DNA from: Frigidibacter sp. SD6-1
GTDB taxonomy: Bacteria > Pseudomonadota > Alphaproteobacteria > Rhodobacterales > Rhodobacteraceae
Assembly: GCF_030143255.1 (NCBI RefSeq)
Contig: NZ_JARJNR010000003.1
Span: forward strand, 330,744 to 394,743
Direction of reading: 5' to 3'
DNA length: 64,000 bases
Shown here: positions 54,480 to 62,460 of the stretch, piece after piece
How the letters are laid out: each line of letters begins with the position of its first letter
How positions within the stretch are numbered: position 1 is the first letter of the stretch
Position numbers and translations under genes: made by a program
The notes under the pieces: generated by a model
What the model saw: the letters and a program-made list of their open reading frames with translations, nothing else
Database searches by the model: none
What the model was told of the DNA's origin: nothing

Positions 54480-55874
54480 ATGCCGTTCGTGGCGCAGATA
54501 GATCAGATCCGCTGGTTCGCCGGCAGGGATGTCGAGGCCCAGAAGAACAAGATGAAGCAGGTCGACGAGAGTTTTGCGATCAGGCTGCTTGACCGGATCA
54601 TGGCAAATGGCAATCCGCTGAACGCTGCCGCGACTCAATTGCAGGCCATCTGCGATCAGGCCCGGCTGGTCGTGACAAACGCACCCGTGCAGCACCCGTT
54701 CCAGCTTGGCCAGCAGTCGCTTTGGGATGGCTATCAGCCCAACGATCCTGATGACAAGGCGTCGAACCATATCCGGGCGCTGGCGCAGATCCATGTCATC
54801 AGCCAGAATGCGGTGATCAATCCGCTTGCGCTGGGTGACGCGCTTTTTGCCCTGGCCGACCGGTTCGCGGAATCGCAGGTTGGCGGCGCGATAGGCGACA
54901 TGCGCGCCTTCATGGCGACGCTGCAGAATGCCCAGGCCTTCAGCAAGACGACGAACCGCATCCGCATCAAGCGACGCGACATCCTCAGCCCGATTCCGCC
55001 GGTGGGCATCACCCAATGGTATCTGCCCGCCGACGATGTACTTGGCACCATCGACCGGATGCTTGGCTATTACGAGACGGGCGACATCTCGGGCTCGGCG
55101 ACGAACGAGCTGACGATGCTGGCGCTTGCGGCGACGGTGCATGGTCAGAACCAGATAGCGGACCTGAACGCGATCAAGGACGAGATCGTCGCGATGATGC
55201 AGGACGGCCGGGCGCTTGCCGTGGTGGCGGGCATGGTGGCGCAGCTGCACCATTCGATGCCGGAAGCCATGATGGCGCTGAACCTGATGCCACGCCAGCT
55301 GCGTCACGCCGGACCGCGCATCACCCAGATCTACTCGCCGTTCCTCACCAACATTGCCTTCGATTCCATCGCCAACATCTATGCAGACTGGCAGCAGGCG
55401 CGCTGGACGGTGCTTGGCGGGCAGGGTCAGCGGCCGCAGAACGGCGGGCGGGCGCTTTTCATCCTGCAGGACATCTTCCAGATGCCGAACGCGCCGAGCG
55501 ACCAGAATGAAGTGGCGATGATCGTCCCCTTCACCTACGCGATCGGGCAGGAAAATCCGGATTCGATCAATCCCCTCATCTTCGGTGTCGGCTTCTATAA
55601 CGGCGTGGTCGGCCAGATAAACACCGCCAATCCGGGCCCGGCGATCACGCTTGAAAAACTGTCGCGCGAAGTGTTCCGCATGCTCTTCCCTGGCGAGTTC
55701 GATCCCGCGCTGCCCGCACAGGTTCTGGGCGGCACGATCCAGGCCAGGGTCCAGCGCGGCATGCAGCTTGCCGGGCATCCGTTCGCGAACGCTGACCGCT
55801 ACTCCCAGCTGATCGCGCCTTTCCTTGACCGCGCCGAATACGGGCAGGTCCAGGCCGCCCAGATCGCCAACTGA
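54480..55874 (+). CDS. reb-locus protein of unknown function, 464 aa
   Basis: A 464-residue soluble protein behind a long purine-rich leader (GAAAGAGGGAGAGAGAG). It begins FVAQIDQIRWFAGRDVEAQKN and is mainly helical, with Gln/Asn-rich segments and a central VHGQNQIADLNAIKDEIV. There is no signal peptide or membrane segment, and no enzyme motif. I do not recognise the family. Its place between rebB-like genes suggests a role in making, packing or firing the ribbon. Confidence 0.78.
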   Translation: MPFVAQIDQIRWFAGRDVEAQKNKMKQVDESFAIRLLDRIMANGNPLNAAATQLQAICDQARLVVTNAPVQHPFQLGQQSLWDGYQPNDPDDKASNHIRALAQIHVISQNAVINPLALGDALFALADRFAESQVGGAIGDMRAFMATLQNAQAFSKTTNRIRIKRRDILSPIPPVGITQWYLPADDVLGTIDRMLGYYETGDISGSATNELTMLALAATVHGQNQIADLNAIKDEIVAMMQDGRALAVVAGMVAQLHHSMPEAMMALNLMPRQLRHAGPRITQIYSPFLTNIAFDSIANIYADWQQARWTVLGGQGQRPQNGGRALFILQDIFQMPNAPSDQNEVAMIVPFTYAIGQENPDSINPLIFGVGFYNGVVGQINTANPGPAITLEKLSREVFRMLFPGEFDPALPAQVLGGTIQARVQRGMQLAGHPFANADRYSQLIAPFLDRAEYGQVQAAQIAN

Positions 55875-55899
55875 TCCATTCCCTTCCCCGGAGGTTCCC

Positions 55900-56229
55900 A
55901 TGCTGAACGATATCGAACATCTCCGCGACCGCACATCGGCGCTGCTGAGCCAGGTCCTCGCGGACTGGAGCCAGTATCTGATCGAATGCGAGGATGTGAG
56001 CCTGCCGCCGATCGACCGGCTCGCGTCCGAGCTGACGGCGGCCCGCGATGCGCTTGGCCGCGCATGGCGCGCGGCGGCCGAGGTCGAGGCCCGGCGCGAG
56101 GGCTTCGAGGAGCGCCTCACCGAGACGGTGCGCGAAGGCGTCACCGAGCGCCGCGTCACCGTCGATTTCGAGGAACGCCCGCTGGATCGCCCCCTGAGAC
56201 CGGGCGTGAAGAAGAGCGAGCGGAAATGA
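55900..56229 (+). CDS. reb-locus small helical protein, 109 aa
   Basis: A 109-residue highly charged helical protein (MLNDIEHLRDRTSALLSQVL at the start, later RREGFEERLTETVREGVTER), probably a coiled coil. CGGAGG precedes the ATG. Its TGA overlaps the next ATG (ATGA), so both are made together. Function is unknown. Confidence 0.72.
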   Translation: MLNDIEHLRDRTSALLSQVLADWSQYLIECEDVSLPPIDRLASELTAARDALGRAWRAAAEVEARREGFEERLTETVREGVTERRVTVDFEERPLDRPLRPGVKKSERK

Positions 56230-56855
56230 GCGGGCTGATCACCGAGCTTGCCCGGGTGATGCAGGTCGCCAAGTCCTGGCTGAACCGCGAGCTGACCGAG
56301 GAAGAGACGCGTCTTGTCGTCGCCTGGTTCGAGCGCGAGCAGCAGATGAGCAACGAGGCGATGGGCAAGCTGAACACCGGGCTTGCCGCGGCCTCGGCGG
56401 TGATCGCCGAGGGGCGGACGGCGGCGGAACGGGCGATGCAATCGGCACTCGCCTCTGTCGCCCGCGACGAGGCTCAGACCCTGTCGGGTGCGTCGCAGGC
56501 CACTGCCGCCGTCGGTGCCACGGAAACCCCGGGCGGGGCGAAATCGCTGTCGCGGCTGGAGGAACGGACCTTGCAGATGCTTCTGGAAAATCACCTGCCC
56601 GGACCGGGCGCCGCGCCCTCGGCGCAGGAACTGCAGTCGCTCGCCCATCTCCTGGCGGAACTGATCCGCATCGAGGTCACGGCGGCGGTCGACATGAAGA
56701 TGCTGCAGGCGGAGGCGCGGATCGAGAAGCGGCTGAACGAAGTGTCGGAAACCGCGATCCGCATCTGCAACGAACTGTCGGCCGAGATCCGCGAACAGCT
56801 TGCCGCCGCGCTGCAGGCCGAAGGTCGCCGCGCGGCCGCGAAGAAGACGGCCTGA
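56226..56855 (+). CDS. reb-locus helical protein, 209 aa
   Basis: A 209-residue, largely alpha-helical protein. The N-terminus (MSGLITELARVMQVAKSWLN) is amphipathic. An Ala/Thr-rich linker (about residues 85-105) leads to a C-terminal coiled coil (AEARIEKRLNEVSETAIRICN) with a basic end. No family is recognised. Its start overlaps the 109-residue gene by 4 bases and it precedes the three tandem rebB genes by 63 bases. Confidence 0.72.
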   Translation: MSGLITELARVMQVAKSWLNRELTEEETRLVVAWFEREQQMSNEAMGKLNTGLAAASAVIAEGRTAAERAMQSALASVARDEAQTLSGASQATAAVGATETPGGAKSLSRLEERTLQMLLENHLPGPGAAPSAQELQSLAHLLAELIRIEVTAAVDMKMLQAEARIEKRLNEVSETAIRICNELSAEIREQLAAALQAEGRRAAAKKTA

Positions 56856-56918
56856 GGGCCAACAGACCAAGACATCCCGCCGCCCCTGACAGGTGGCCCC
56901 AGAGCGAAGGAAAGACAG

Positions 56919-57242
56919 ATGGCCTCGAACACTCCCGTGAACAGCCAGATCACCGATGCGGTGACCCAGACGAACGTGACGGTCGTCGCCGGTGCGCCCG
57001 CGATGGCGATGGGCAGCATCTACCAGACGATGGCCCATTCGACCGGCATCCTCATGCAGAATGCCGTCGCCGCGACCCAGCAGCAGAACGCGCTGAGCCA
57101 GGCCGCTGCGAACCAGGGCGTGATGCAGATCTACAGCCTCGACACGACGGCCGTCGCCGGGGCTTCCGAGAAGGTCGGCCAGACCGGCCTGCCCGACAAT
57201 ATGAGCGGCCTTCTGACCGTTCTGAAAGCCTTCCGCGGCTGA
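56919..57242 (+). CDS. rebB: RebB-family R-body protein
   Basis: A 107-residue full-length RebB homologue: NTPVNSQITDAVTQTNVTVV, GSIYQTMAHSTGILMQNAVA, a Gln/Ala-rich helix, and the C-terminal MQIYSLDTTAVAG and SGLLTVLKAFRG. GAAGGAAAG precedes the ATG. RebA and RebB of Caedibacter are the subunits of its R-body. It is the most divergent of the three tandem copies. Confidence 0.93.
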   Translation: MASNTPVNSQITDAVTQTNVTVVAGAPAMAMGSIYQTMAHSTGILMQNAVAATQQQNALSQAAANQGVMQIYSLDTTAVAGASEKVGQTGLPDNMSGLLTVLKAFRG

Positions 57243-57284
57243 GGCCCGGATAGACCCCCGAGTCCCTTACCACAGGAGTAACAG

Positions 57285-57608
57285 ATGACTTGGCCTACCC
57301 CCGTGAACAGCCAGATCACCGACGCGGTGACACAATCGAACGTCAAGGTCGTGGGCGAGGCGCCTGCGATGGCGATGGGCACGGTCTATCAGACGATGGC
57401 CCATTCGACCGGCATCCTGTTTCAGAACGCGGTCGCCGCCGCCCAGCAGCAGAACGCGCTGGCGCAGGCCGCCGCGAACCAGGGCGTGATGCAGATCTAC
57501 AGCCTCGACACGACCGCGACGGCGGGCGCGTCGGAGAAGATCGGCCAGGTCGGCGTCGCCGACAATCTGACCGGGCTTCTCACCGTCCTGAACGCCTTCA
57601 AGAGCTGA
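57285..57608 (+). CDS. rebB: RebB-family R-body protein
   Basis: A 107-residue RebB homologue about 93% identical to the next copy; differences are scattered single residues. The ATG follows AGGAGT. The spacing between this start and the next (367 bases) and the near-identical DNA in both copies show a recent tandem duplication. Confidence 0.93.
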   Translation: MTWPTPVNSQITDAVTQSNVKVVGEAPAMAMGTVYQTMAHSTGILFQNAVAAAQQQNALAQAAANQGVMQIYSLDTTATAGASEKIGQVGVADNLTGLLTVLNAFKS

Positions 57609-57651
57609 TGCCCGACCGGCGGAAGCACACCACCAGAGAGAGGAGTAACCT

Positions 57652-57996
57652 ATGACTTGGCCTACCCCCGTGAACAGCCAGATCACCGACGCGGTGACCC
57701 AATCCAACGTCAAGGTCGTGGGCGAGGCGCCCGCGATGGCGCTGGGCACGATCTACCAGACGATGGCCCATTCGACCGGCATCCTGTTCGAAAATTCGGT
57801 CGCCGCCGCCCAGCAGCAGAACGCGCTGAGCCAGGCCGCCGCGAACCAGGGCGTGATGCAGATCTACAGCCTCGACACGACCGCGACGGCCGGCGCGTCG
57901 GAAAAGATCGGGCAGACCGGCGTCGCCGACAACATGACCGGGCTTCTGACCGTGCTGAACGCCTTCAAGCAGCGACCCCCCGCGGGCTCGATCTGA
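57652..57996 (+). CDS. rebB: RebB-family R-body protein
   Basis: A 114-residue RebB homologue. The first 106 residues nearly match the gene at 57285; the end is longer (QRPPAGSI) because the original stop is replaced. AGGAGT precedes the ATG. It is the last gene of the reb locus, followed by a 20-bp perfect palindrome. Confidence 0.93.
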   Translation: MTWPTPVNSQITDAVTQSNVKVVGEAPAMALGTIYQTMAHSTGILFENSVAAAQQQNALSQAAANQGVMQIYSLDTTATAGASEKIGQTGVADNMTGLLTVLNAFKQRPPAGSI

Positions 57997-58014
57997 CGGA
58001 TCGCGACGACGAAC

Positions 58015-58034
58015 GGGCGCCCCATGGGGCGCCC
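58015..58034. terminator. perfect palindrome ending the reb locus
   Basis: GGGCGCCCC-at-GGGGCGCCC, preceded by AAC and followed by GCTTCG. It lies between the last rebB gene and the convergent membrane-protein gene and can serve both strands. There is no T-run. Confidence 0.6.
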
Positions 58035-58085
58035 GCTTCGATGTTCCCAGAAGGTCGCTGTATCGAGCTGTCGTCGACGCCCAGT

Positions 58086-59414
58086 CTAGCTCTCTGCCCC
58101 GGTCCGATCCAGAAGGGCGCGCCTTGTCGCCTCCTGGCGTTTCATGATCCGTTCGAACGGATCGCTGTCGGGCTGTGCCGGGCGGCGTGGCAGGACGCCG
58201 GCGCCCGAGGGTGGATGCGTGCCCGCGTCCGTGTCGTTCGTCTGCGGCATCCGCGACCTGCGCAGGGCGGACAGGTCGGGCGCCGCATGGCCGACGGGGC
58301 TATCGACGGCCGTCAGATTGCCGGTGGCGTTGGGGACTGCGGTAGCCATGGCGTATCGGGCGACCGGCGCCGCGCTTTCGATGGTGCGCGGATAGCCTTG
58401 GAGCTTTGCACGGATCAGTGGGAAGAACATCACGGCCATGATCGCGAAGAAGTACGTCGCCATCCTGTATCTGCCAGCGCCGGTGCTTGCGTCCGCATCG
58501 CTGAAAAAGAGTCCCACGAACAGGAACAACAAGGCGACCTTACCCAGAAAGCCCGCCTTGGGAATCGGAAGGCCGAAAAGGCTGCGACCGCTTGGCACAT
58601 AGCCAAGTCGCTCACGCTCAGCCGCCTCAACCAGCTTGCGCCGCGCGCGTCGGCTGAGGGTGCTGCCTTCCGCGAGTGCGCTCGGGACCTGAGTGACCTC
58701 ATGGCGGAGGGGCGGCTCGGCCCCGCGGTTCCCGCCAAGCGTGGTACGAAGCGCAAGATTTGCGCAGCCAATGGCGAAAAGGACGCCCGCCACCACCCAA
58801 AAGAAAGGTGAATCCTCGCGCTTGCTGCGTTCTGCGAACGCCGCCAGCGAAGCGTCGCGCCCGGCCAGGAACGGTGCGATATAGAAGAAGTCCGGCCCCT
58901 TGGTCAGGTGATTGTCGCGCAAGACCTTGTTCACACCGTCGCTTTCGGCGTTCGATCCGCGCGCCAGCCCGCCGATCTGGATGATCGGTCCTGCCTCACC
59001 GAAGTCCACAATGTTGCTGACCGCCCATTCGGCGAAGCGGTCGACCTCGCCCGGAGACAGCACGATCGCCGCCCTGACCTCGCGGCTCGCCTTCGTCGCA
59101 TCGCTGTCCATCAGGAAGTAGATGGCGACCTCGCCGGTCTTGACGAGATTGGTCCTCTTGGTCAGCCGGGTGTTGAAATCCGTCGCCACGATGGCCGACA
59201 GGTTGACCTCCTGCTCTGACCCGCTGGCCGAATCGAAGGCGAAGTCCGCAATAGCGGCGGGGGCGGGGGCCTCGGCAGTCGCAATCCTGGCGATCCGTTC
59301 GGCGCGTTCCTCATCCGAAATACTGAACTGCCAGGCGAGGAACGCGATCGCGCCCGCTGCGACGAACTGCAAAATCCAGTGACCGAAAACCACCGCCAAG
59401 ATCAAACGCGCCAT
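58086..59414 (-). CDS. membrane protein of unknown function
   Basis: A 442-residue protein with about four hydrophobic segments: one N-terminal (LILAVVFGHWILQFVAAGAI), one near residue 210 (FFWVVAGVLFAIGCANLAL), and two near 290-330 (FLGKVALLFLFVGLFF, ATYFFAIMAVMFFPLI). A predicted extracytoplasmic domain lies between the first two, and a Pro-rich cytoplasmic tail ends it. GGAGGG precedes the ATG. No family is recognised. It converges on the reb locus, and a link to it is unproven. Confidence 0.72.
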   Translation of the reverse strand: MARLILAVVFGHWILQFVAAGAIAFLAWQFSISDEERAERIARIATAEAPAPAAIADFAFDSASGSEQEVNLSAIVATDFNTRLTKRTNLVKTGEVAIYFLMDSDATKASREVRAAIVLSPGEVDRFAEWAVSNIVDFGEAGPIIQIGGLARGSNAESDGVNKVLRDNHLTKGPDFFYIAPFLAGRDASLAAFAERSKREDSPFFWVVAGVLFAIGCANLALRTTLGGNRGAEPPLRHEVTQVPSALAEGSTLSRRARRKLVEAAERERLGYVPSGRSLFGLPIPKAGFLGKVALLFLFVGLFFSDADASTGAGRYRMATYFFAIMAVMFFPLIRAKLQGYPRTIESAAPVARYAMATAVPNATGNLTAVDSPVGHAAPDLSALRRSRMPQTNDTDAGTHPPSGAGVLPRRPAQPDSDPFERIMKRQEATRRALLDRTGAES

Positions 59415-59508
59415 TGAACCCTCCAGACGTTTTTCGCGTTATCGGAAGGGACTGAGGCAAAAGTTCGACCGGTGCATGAAAGTCCGGTTCCGTGAATGAT
59501 CGGGAAGT

Positions 59509-59584
59509 TGGCAGGGGCAGCAGGGCTCGAACCCGCGACCTACGGTTTTGGAGACCGTCGCTCTACCAGCTGAGCTATACCCCT
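59509..59584 (-). tRNA. trnW: tRNA-Trp (anticodon CCA)
   Basis: A 76-base cloverleaf on the minus strand. Acceptor AGGGGTA pairs with TGCCCCT, discriminator G and an encoded CCA end follow. The D arm is GCTCAGCTGGTAGAGC, the anticodon stem ACGGT/ACCGT holds loop CTCCAAA, and the T arm reads CGGGTTCGAGCCCTG. Confidence 0.97.
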
Positions 59585-59654
59585 AGGCCGAGGCAGGGGT
59601 TAGGCCAGCGGCGCGGGGAAATCAAGGGGGTATCGTCGACTGTCTGGAAAGAGT

Positions 59655-59680
59655 GGGGCCGCCCGTTCCGCGGCGGCCCC
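59655..59680 (-). terminator. terminator of the small secreted gene
   Basis: A GGGGCCGCC / GGCGGCCCC stem with an 8-base loop, followed on the minus strand by ACTCTTTCC. It is 20 bases after the stop of the 41-residue gene. Confidence 0.7.
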
Positions 59681-59699
59681 GGGGTCGTTCAGACGTGGG

Positions 59700-59825
59700 T
59701 CAGTTCAGGATTGCGCGGATCTCTGCCTCGGCCGTCGGGGGCAGGAGCCGCGGAACGGGGGTGAAGGCAAAGGCCGAGGGCGCGAGCGCGATGGCGGCGA
59801 GCGTGGAGAGAGCGAAGCTTTTCAT
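59700..59825 (-). CDS. very small secreted protein, 41 aa
   Basis: A 41-residue precursor. A signal peptide (MKSFALSTLAAIALAPSAFA) precedes a mature peptide of about 21 residues ending TAEAEIRAILN. The site CGAAAGGAC and the LxxADEAxIRxI-like end match the 105-residue gene at 60211, so it is probably a truncated relative. A terminator follows. Confidence 0.6.
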   Translation of the reverse strand: MKSFALSTLAAIALAPSAFAFTPVPRLLPPTAEAEIRAILN

Positions 59826-60146
59826 CGGTCTGTCCTTTCGGTGCCAAGGGGCTGTCGTAGCCCGGCAAGCAACAGATGGCATCGGATCGGCGCGAAGAAA
59901 ACCCGCCGCAACCCGCGGATTTCATGTGAAAATCATGTGCTTGACAGGTGCGGTTCCTGCCCTGCGGTAACAAGCTTGTCCTGACGGGAGAAGGCTTCGG
60001 AACGTTCTGTCCAGACGATGAGCTTCCGCGGGAAATCGTTCGCCGCCTATGGCGCAGTCCCCAACCCTGCCGTGCAGCGGACGCATGCCATTGTGTCGTG
60101 CAAGGTACTCTGCACGCGTGCGCAACCGGGACACCGACAGGAAGAG
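59826..60146. other. intergenic region without supported genes
   Basis: Together with the terminator at its right end this gap is 385 bases long. It holds the upstream region of the 41-residue gene, with an imperfect palindrome GATTTCATGTGAAAATC at 59918-59934 and a plus-strand TTGACA at 59940. No coding region is supported. Confidence 0.5.
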
Positions 60147-60168
60147 GGGCCGCCCGTCAGGGCGGCCC
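60147..60168 (-). terminator. terminator of the 105-residue secreted gene
   Basis: A perfect GGGCCGCCC / GGGCGGCCC stem with a 4-base loop, followed on the minus strand by CTCTTCCTGT. It lies about 40 bases after the stop. Confidence 0.7.
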
Positions 60169-60210
60169 GTTCGGCAGGGAGCTGCCGGGGCGGGCATATG
60201 CGAGCGCCTG

Positions 60211-60528
60211 TCAGCGTTCGTCCGAGCCCTTGGTCGTGTTGTTCGACGCAGGCACGTAGGTCCCGAAGTCCGAGGCGCGCGATGCCTCGACCGCAGAGTT
60301 GATGAGGATCGAGCGGACAGTCTGGCCGACCTCATTGTTTTCGGAGCTGTAGAGCGCCGAGGCGAGCGCCGCGCGCTGGGCGTCAGTCAGGTTCGACAGA
60401 TCGGCGCCCGGTACGATGGTGCGGATCGCCGCCTCATCCGCGGCGGACAGGATCTGATGCGAGGGCGCCATGGCAAAGGTCGGAGCTGCGAGGGCTGCGA
60501 GGGCGGTGGCAAGAACGATGCGTTTCAT
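60211..60528 (-). CDS. small secreted protein, 105 aa
   Basis: A 105-residue precursor with a signal peptide (MKRIVLATALAALAAPTFA). The mature part has ILSAADEAAIRTIVPGADLS, an Ala/Ser-rich helix and a polar tail, without cysteines. CGAAAGGAA precedes the ATG. It resembles the 41-residue neighbour in leader, layout and central motif. No family is recognised. Confidence 0.68.
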   Translation of the reverse strand: MKRIVLATALAALAAPTFAMAPSHQILSAADEAAIRTIVPGADLSNLTDAQRAALASALYSSENNEVGQTVRSILINSAVEASRASDFGTYVPASNNTTKGSDER

Positions 60529-60830
60529 GGTGAGTTCCTTTCGGTTTTCGATGTGGGGCGGAGCGTCGTGCTCCGATGAGGCCAAGATGGGGGAGCGGCA
60601 CTGGAAAGAGAAATCACCCTATGCTCCCGAAAAATCACGGGAAATTTCCCTTGACGTGAGCATGGGCGCACCAGGTGGGGCCAAGGCCGATGAAGCAGCC
60701 GTAAAGGAAGGTGAAGGCTTGTTACAGGGACACAGATATCTGTGTGCTGCCCCGTGATTTGTGCGTGATTTCGGATGGTGCAGATCGGTTCTGCGGTGGC
60801 GCACAGGTGGATTCTGGCGCCAGAAATGCG
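60529..60830. other. intergenic region with two perfect palindromes
   Basis: No gene is supported. It contains GGGAAATTTCCC at 60639-60650 and ACACAGATATCTGTGT at 60729-60744, both perfect and neither GC-rich, so they look more like protein-binding sites than terminators. The first is about 110 bases upstream of the 105-residue gene. Confidence 0.55.
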
Positions 60831-60853
60831 AAAAACCGCCCCTTTCGGGGCGG
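60831..60853 (-). terminator. intrinsic terminator of the GMC operon
   Basis: On the minus strand CCGCCCC-gaa-GGGGCGG is followed by TTTTTCGCATTT, a textbook Rho-independent terminator 24 bases after the GMC stop. Confidence 0.88.
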
Positions 60854-60876
60854 CTTCCGGCTCGACTCGGTGGTGC

Positions 60877-62445
60877 TCAGATGCTGCCCGCTGCCATCTC
60901 GCTGGCGATATGGTCGGCCTGACGGATTGCCAGCGCCACGATGGTCAGCGTCGGGTTTTCTGCGGCGCCCGTGGTGAACTGGCTGCCGTCCGAGACGAAG
61001 AGGTTCGCGATATCATGGGTCTGGCCCCATTTGTTCACCACGCCGTCCTCGGGCTTTTCCGACATGCGGTTGGTCCCGAGATTGTGGGTCGAAGGATAGG
61101 GCGGCGTCGGGAAGGTGCGCGTCGCGCCGACCGCCTCGTAGATCGCTTGTCCCTGCTTGTAGGCATGGTTGCGCATCGCGATGTCATTGGGATGGTCCGA
61201 GAAATTGACATTCGCGACCGGCAGGCCCCATTGATCCTTCACATCCGACAGGGTCACACGGTTGGTGGCCTGCGGCATGTCTTCGCCCACGATCCACATG
61301 CCGGCCATCGTCTCGTAACTGTCGAGCGCGGTGGTAAACGACCGACCCCAGCCACCCGGGTTGAGGAAGGCCGCCATGAAGGGTAGGCCGAGCGAAAGGG
61401 TTTCCAGCTCGTAACCGCCGACGAAGCCCCGAGAGGGATCATGGCGCGCCTCGTCCTGCACGATCCCGGCCATGGTCGTGCCGCGCCACATGCGGACGGG
61501 CTTGTCAAAGACCGCATAGACCGAACCCGTCGTGTGGCGCATGTAGTTGCGCCCGACCTGATCGGAGGAGTTGGCAAGCCCGTTCGGAAACATCGACGAT
61601 GCGGAATTCAGCAAGAGGCGCGGGCTTTCGAACGAATTGCCCGCCACACAGACGATACGCGCCTTCTGCATCTGCAGATTGCCGTCCTTGTCGAAATATT
61701 CGACACCCGTCACCTTGCCGCTGTCGTCGTGCAGGATGCGCGCCACGTGGGCGTGATCTCGGACCTCCAGGTTGCCTGTCGCCTCGCCGCGCGGAATGTC
61801 CGTGTAGGCGGCTGACCATTTGGCGCCCCACTTGCAGCCCTGGAAGCAAAAGCCGGTCTGTTGGCAAGCCATCCGGTCATCATAATCTGCCGAGTTGATC
61901 GCCATGCGCCCGGTGTGGACTTCCTTGTAGCCAAGCGCGCGAGCGCCTTTTTCGAAGACCTTGAAGTTGTTGTTGCCGGGCAGGCCTGCCCTGTCACCAG
62001 TACGCGTGACGCCGAGCTTCGCCTCGGCCTTCTCGTACCAAGGTGCCATTTCGGCCGCGTCTATGGGCCAATCGAGCAGGTTTGCCCCGTCAACCGGCCC
62101 ATAACTCGTCAACGCCTTCCACTCGTGTTCCTGAAACCGGATTGAAGCGCCGGCCCAATGGGTGGTGGTCCCGCCCACCGCCTTCACGATCCAGGCCGGC
62201 AGACCGGAGAAATCCTTGGCCACCCGCCAGTCGCCCGAGGTCGTGCGGGGATCGGTCCAGGCCAGTTGCCCGAAGCTTTCCCATTCGTCGTTAATGTAAT
62301 CCTCGGGCAGGTAACGTCCGCCCGCCTCGAGCGCCACGACCTTGACGCCCTTCTGCGCCAGTTCGTTCGACAGAACCCCACCGCCAGCGCCGGTGCCGAT
62401 GACGACCACGACGGAATCGTCGGTCAGTTCGAATTTCGCGACCAT
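60877..62445 (-). CDS. GMC family FAD dehydrogenase, large subunit
   Basis: A 522-residue FAD enzyme of the gluconate 2-dehydrogenase / fructose dehydrogenase large-subunit type. The FAD loop is VIGTGAGGGVLSNELAQKG, GGTTTHWAGASIRF contacts the flavin, and STHNLGTNRMS holds the catalytic His region. CQQTGFCFQGCKWGAKWSA is a cysteine motif seen in this group. It probably works in the periplasm, exported with its Tat-dependent subunit 3, encoded 15 bases upstream. The sugar or polyol substrate is unknown; no cytochrome subunit is next to it. Confidence 0.88.
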   Translation of the reverse strand: MVAKFELTDDSVVVVIGTGAGGGVLSNELAQKGVKVVALEAGGRYLPEDYINDEWESFGQLAWTDPRTTSGDWRVAKDFSGLPAWIVKAVGGTTTHWAGASIRFQEHEWKALTSYGPVDGANLLDWPIDAAEMAPWYEKAEAKLGVTRTGDRAGLPGNNNFKVFEKGARALGYKEVHTGRMAINSADYDDRMACQQTGFCFQGCKWGAKWSAAYTDIPRGEATGNLEVRDHAHVARILHDDSGKVTGVEYFDKDGNLQMQKARIVCVAGNSFESPRLLLNSASSMFPNGLANSSDQVGRNYMRHTTGSVYAVFDKPVRMWRGTTMAGIVQDEARHDPSRGFVGGYELETLSLGLPFMAAFLNPGGWGRSFTTALDSYETMAGMWIVGEDMPQATNRVTLSDVKDQWGLPVANVNFSDHPNDIAMRNHAYKQGQAIYEAVGATRTFPTPPYPSTHNLGTNRMSEKPEDGVVNKWGQTHDIANLFVSDGSQFTTGAAENPTLTIVALAIRQADHIASEMAAGSI

Positions 62446-62460
62446 CTTATCCTCCCGTGG

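Noticed and set aside
54459..57038. Long minus-strand open frame across the reb accessory genes
   Set aside because: The plus-strand genes have ribosome sites, 4-base overlaps and RebB homology; the minus frame is Arg/His/Gly-rich noise.
51886..59584. reb locus as an integrative island at tRNA-Trp
   Set aside because: No integrase or transposase is present, and no copy of the tRNA 3' end was noticed at the far side; the idea is left open but unsupported.
59940..60259. Plus-strand gene driven by the TTGACA at 59940
   Set aside because: The open frame there runs through the terminator hairpin of the neighbouring minus-strand gene and has no ribosome site or homology.
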